Assembly (NCBI GenBank): GCA_007124105.1
Contig: SLFT01000449.1
Span: 1 to 18,205, forward strand
Source: Candidatus Hydrogenedentota bacterium
GTDB taxonomy: Bacteria; Hydrogenedentota; Hydrogenedentia; Hydrogenedentales; CAITNO01
Length of the DNA: 18,205 nucleotides
Direction of reading: 5' to 3'
In this document: piece by piece, positions 15,303 to 18,205 of the stretch
Numbering within the stretch: position 1 is the stretch's first letter
How the letters are laid out: each line of letters begins with the position of its first letter
The notes under the pieces: model-generated
Told to the model about the DNA's origin: nothing
Database searches by the model: none
Seen by the model: only the letters and a program-made list of their open reading frames with translations
Translations under genes and position numbers: made by a program

Positions 15303-16247
15303 ATGGGTATATCAAAGAGCAGCATAGCCACACCTTTTTCGGTAACACTGTTTCTCATGGGCTGGGCCTTGACGCCGGTGTTCGTGCGCTATATGAGCGA
15401 CGCGTACGACCCGTACACGCAGGCGTTTATCCGATATCTCAGCGCCGCCGCCGCATTGTGGGTGTACGCGTTTCTTTTTTACCGTCGCGATTTGATGCTG
15501 GCCGTGCGACGCTGGCGCACCCTGGCGCCCATCAGCATGGTGGTGGTATGCATGCAACTGGCGTGGACCATTGCCATTTACAACACCACCGCAACCATGG
15601 CGCAGCTGGTAACCACACTACAGGCGCCGCTGGTCATTCTCTTGAGTTTCGTGGTCTTTCGCGAGGAGCGCGACGTGATCCTGAGTCCAGCGTATATTCT
15701 TGGCGCGCTGCTGTGTTATATCGGCGTTATTGCCGTATTCATGCGCGACGACGGCGAGTCAATCCGGTTTTATGTGGACTACGCCATGATACTGTTGTTG
15801 TTCGTCAGCATGGCCTGGGCCGTGTACGCTGTGTGGGGCAGGCACACGGCCAAGGGGTTGCATCCTGTGACCATGTTTACCATGATCAGCGTGTATGTGA
15901 GCCTGGGATTGTTTATGGCCATGTGCCTGCTCGGCGACCCGTCCACGCTGTGGACCGCAGGAATGCGTATGAACGGCATTGCCTTCACATCCGGTATTAT
16001 TTGCATTGCCGCCGCCCACTGCGGCTTCCATTATGCGCAGGTGCGTCTCGGCAGCGCCTATTGCACCAGCCTTCAATTGATTACCCCCTTCATCACCCAT
16101 GTATTGGCTTACACGCTCTGGCCGGACGAAGCGCTTCTGTGGATACAATGGGCGGGAGGCGCCATGCTGGTAAGCGGCGGATTCCTGGTGGTGCGCGCGC
16201 GCAGAATGCAACAGGTTCAGGCGCAGAAGCAACCTGTTGAACCTTGA
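15303..16247 (+). CDS. DMT-superfamily (EamA) permease
   Basis: 314 aa, almost wholly hydrophobic, with about ten predicted membrane helices in two EamA-like halves (roughly 12-147 and 155-300). Each half has the family pattern: the first contains TQAFIRYLSAAAALWVY and TTATMAQLVTTLQAPLVILLSF, the second ends with QLITPFITHVLAYTLWPDEAL and GGAMLVSGGFLVV. Such proteins are drug/metabolite carriers, often exporting amino acids or other small metabolites; the substrate is not predictable. A short Gln-rich cytoplasmic tail closes the protein. The gene follows the MacAB-like operon after 240 bases and may be transcribed separately. The ribosome site is weak (GAG near 15290-15300), but no other start is plausible. 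Confidence 0.88.
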   Translation: MGISKSSIATPFSVTLFLMGWALTPVFVRYMSDAYDPYTQAFIRYLSAAAALWVYAFLFYRRDLMLAVRRWRTLAPISMVVVCMQLAWTIAIYNTTATMAQLVTTLQAPLVILLSFVVFREERDVILSPAYILGALLCYIGVIAVFMRDDGESIRFYVDYAMILLLFVSMAWAVYAVWGRHTAKGLHPVTMFTMISVYVSLGLFMAMCLLGDPSTLWTAGMRMNGIAFTSGIICIAAAHCGFHYAQVRLGSAYCTSLQLITPFITHVLAYTLWPDEALLWIQWAGGAMLVSGGFLVVRARRMQQVQAQKQPVEP

Positions 16248-16329
16248 AAGCGTACGCCACAAAAAGGCGGCGCCCTGATATTGATTTTTGCCCATGAGTC
16301 GTGCTATAAGATTACATTCCTTCAAACAA

Positions 16330-16360
16330 GCCGTCTGCTGACGGCGGCGCTTTGAGCGCC
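16330..16360 (+). terminator. Two adjacent perfect hairpins, possible terminator
   Basis: GCCGTC-TGCT-GACGGC (16330-16345) is directly followed by GGCGCT-TTG-AGCGCC (16346-16360); both are perfect 6-bp G+C-rich stems. Only ATTTCC follows, so an intrinsic terminator would be weak. The pair lies between the DMT permease gene and the PilT gene, where a boundary is expected. Confidence 0.35.
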
Positions 16361-16427
16361 ATTTCCCCGCCACAAACACACAGTCGCGCCGCCACAGTGC
16401 GCCCGCGCGACATAGGAACGCAGCAGC

Positions 16428-17921
16428 ATGCTAATAGGCAGCCAATCCACCAGCACCATCGTAGATGTTTTTCGCATCGGTCTCACAGAAATGATCCGGG
16501 CTACAGGGCTTCCCGAGGAAGCGACTTTCCATACCGAGGATTGCGAAATCTACGTGAAAGGCAAGAATCTCGGCAACAGAATTGACGCCATGCGCATCAC
16601 CTTTACCATGCGCGAGGACATAACGCCCGAAGCAATAGACGCTGCGATTGCGTCTTCCAAGATCGGCATGCGCGCCAAATGCGAGAACGGCAAATGTATT
16701 GTGCAGGTTCCGCCTTTCGAGTGGCGACAGATGCCGTTGCTCACGCCGTTGGACACCCTAATTGAAAATCATGCGGCTCGGAGCATGCGTTCACAAACGT
16801 GGTCGTTGGAAGTCGCCTCGTACATGTCCAACAACTATAACATCAACAAACTTATCGAGGTGATACGCGCTCACAATGCATCCGACCTGCATTTGCGCGC
16901 GGGGAATCGCCCGTTCATGCGCGTGGACAACGAATTGCAACCCGTTCCCGACACGCCTGTTATCACCAGCGAGGATATGCACCAGTTTGTGTACCAATTG
17001 GGCGGTGAACAGCAAATCACCGCGCTGGAAACAGAACGCGAAAACAGTTTTCAGTATCATGCCGCCGGCATTGGGTATCTGCGGTGCAGCGGCTATATCA
17101 AGAACAACGCCATGGCCATTGCGCTGCGCCTTATTCCGGAGGAACCGCCGCCCTTCGAGGAGATCAATATACCGGAGGTAGTAAAAACGGTCTGCTTCAA
17201 GCATCGCGGTCTGTTCCTGGTGTGTGGGGTGACGGGCAGCGGCAAATCCACCACACTCGCCGCCATGATAGATTTTATCAACCAGCAGCGGCGCTCACAC
17301 ATCATTACCATTGAAGACCCGGTGGAATATGTGTACCAGGACAAGAAAAGCATTATTTCACAACGTCAGGTGGGCCGCGACACCCACTCGTTCGCGAATG
17401 CGTTGCGTGGCTCTTTGCGCGAGGACCCCGACGTTATCCTGGTGGGTGAAATGCGAGACACGGAAACAATCCGCGCCGGGCTCAGCGCCGCGGAAACCGG
17501 CCATCTGGTGTTCAGCACACTGCACACCACCACTTCGGTGGACACCATCAACCGCATGATCAGTTATTTCCCGCAGAATGAACGCGACCTTATACGCCAG
17601 GAGATCGCCTATACACTGCAAGGCGTGGTATGTCAGCGTCTTCTCAAAAAAATCGGCGGCGGACGCATCCCGGCGGTTGAGATCCTATTGGGTGGGCGTC
17701 CTATCGTGCGCGACGCTATTCTGGATGGCGACCTCGACAAATTATACGGAATCATTGAGGTGGACAGCGATATGCGTAGTTTCGATCAATACGCCGTGGA
17801 ATTATATCAAAAGAAAATTGTTACCAAAGAGGAAGCAATAAGCGCATGCAGCAACGAAGAAGGGTTCCAGCGGATCATTTCGGGCATTAAATCTTCCGAA
17901 GGCCGCAGGCTTCTGAAGTAG
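16428..17921 (+). CDS. PilT-like retraction ATPase with extra N-terminal domain
   Basis: 497 aa; the C-terminal 365 residues are a complete PilT/PilU-type secretion ATPase. Seen: the N-terminal PilT fold from about 138 (NINKLIEVIRAHNASDLHLR), Walker A GVTGSGKST (267-275, Lys273), Asp box IITIEDPVEY (292-301), Walker B DVILVGEMRD (335-344, Glu341), and His box GHLVFSTLHT (358-367) inside the PilT-characteristic AGLSAAETGHLVFSTLHT. Such hexamers power type IV pilus disassembly and twitching. Residues 1-132 are an added domain I do not recognise, with a beta/alpha-like stretch and a CENGKC pair (Cys85, Cys90). The start has AGGA ten bases upstream (16414-16417). An internal ATG at 16824 (Met133), with GGAAG eleven bases before it, would give a normal-length 365-aa PilT. 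No other pilus genes are in view. Confidence 0.92.
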   Translation: MLIGSQSTSTIVDVFRIGLTEMIRATGLPEEATFHTEDCEIYVKGKNLGNRIDAMRITFTMREDITPEAIDAAIASSKIGMRAKCENGKCIVQVPPFEWRQMPLLTPLDTLIENHAARSMRSQTWSLEVASYMSNNYNINKLIEVIRAHNASDLHLRAGNRPFMRVDNELQPVPDTPVITSEDMHQFVYQLGGEQQITALETERENSFQYHAAGIGYLRCSGYIKNNAMAIALRLIPEEPPPFEEINIPEVVKTVCFKHRGLFLVCGVTGSGKSTTLAAMIDFINQQRRSHIITIEDPVEYVYQDKKSIISQRQVGRDTHSFANALRGSLREDPDVILVGEMRDTETIRAGLSAAETGHLVFSTLHTTTSVDTINRMISYFPQNERDLIRQEIAYTLQGVVCQRLLKKIGGGRIPAVEILLGGRPIVRDAILDGDLDKLYGIIEVDSDMRSFDQYAVELYQKKIVTKEEAISACSNEEGFQRIISGIKSSEGRRLLK

Positions 17922-17954
17922 GTTCAGACGCGGCATTTCAGGCGACTGTTATCC

Positions 17955-18205
17955 ATGAAAAAACGACTCTACCTTATTGACGCAATGGCCTTTGCCTTTC
18001 GCGCTTTCCATGCCATCACCGGGCGGCTGTCAGACAAAAACAACAGGCCGACCAACGCCGTTTACGGATTCACCCGCATTACACTCAAATTACTGCGAGA
18101 ACATGATCCCGAATATATCGCGGTGGTGTTTGATGCGCCTGAAAAGAATTTTCGCGAGGAAATGTATCCCGAATACAAGGCCACACGCGCAAAAACGCCG
18201 CCCGA
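17955..18205 (+). CDS. polA: DNA polymerase I, N-terminal fragment (cut by window edge)
   Basis: The 83 complete codons seen encode the start of the 5'-3' exonuclease domain of DNA polymerase I: LYLIDAMAFAFRAFHA (5-20, with the metal-binding Asp9), RPTNAVYGFTRITLKLL (31-47) and AVVFDAPEKNFREEMYPEYK (56-75), followed by ATRAKTPP. These match the PolA pattern of lid, PTNAVYGF and FD...FR.E.Y..YKA.R. The frame stays open to base 18205. A stand-alone 5'-3' exonuclease is a less likely alternative, because the rest of the gene is outside the window. The ribosome site is weak (AGG at about 17940-17942). The gene lies 33 bases after the PilT stop, so co-transcription is possible. Confidence 0.85.
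   Translation, partial: MKKRLYLIDAMAFAFRAFHAITGRLSDKNNRPTNAVYGFTRITLKLLREHDPEYIAVVFDAPEKNFREEMYPEYKATRAKTPP

Noticed and set aside
15458..16240. 260-codon plus-strand frame overlapping the DMT permease
   Set aside because: Its His/Arg/Gly-rich translation is the out-of-frame reading of the permease; the permease frame has clear EamA features.

Overview
The window looks like chromosomal DNA from a diderm (Gram-negative-type) bacterium. Evidence is a MacA/HlyD-type periplasmic adaptor with its ABC partners, a PilT-type pilus retraction ATPase, exported TPR proteins and the start of a DNA polymerase I gene. By eye it is a little over half G+C. I see no phage, insertion sequence, CRISPR array, tRNA or rRNA. 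The phylum cannot be fixed from the sequence; the gene style would suit a poorly cultured lineage (PVC-like or Hydrogenedentota-like), but that is only an impression.

Left part, 112-4653, minus strand: a five-gene run that appears to start from a promoter at 4700-4728. In order of transcription it encodes a 178-aa membrane protein with a Lys4/Asp6 tail, a very small membrane-anchored zinc ribbon, a double-zinc-ribbon/TM/TPR protein, a secreted TPR protein, and a SpoU-family RNA 2'-O-methyltransferase. The last three are joined by 4-bp ATGA overlaps. All three zinc ribbons have the spacing CX2CX10CX2C. The first four genes are the least familiar part of the window and look like an envelope-associated module of unknown function.

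Divergently transcribed, 4845-6335: a membrane-anchored C45-family Ntn-hydrolase (acyltransferase/amidase type) with a long acidic tail. The divergent promoter region carries a 12-bp perfect palindrome and a 16-bp tandem direct repeat. Convergent to it, 6516-10193 on the minus strand, is a 1225-aa hybrid sensor kinase with two extracytoplasmic sensor halves, two PAS domains, HisKA, HATPase and a C-terminal receiver.

Right part, plus strand: an isolated larE (10637-11455); a three-gene MacAB-like export operon (ATPase, adaptor, permease; 11798-15062) behind a long structured leader; a DMT/EamA permease (15303-16247); a PilT-like ATPase with an unexplained N-terminal domain of about 132 aa (16428-17921); and the truncated 5' end of polA (17955 to the window edge).

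Most gene functions are ordinary. The points most worth checking are the zinc-ribbon/TPR module, the extended PilT and its possible internal start, the regulatory repeats at 4693-4770, and the Gly/Ala/Met insert in the adaptor protein.
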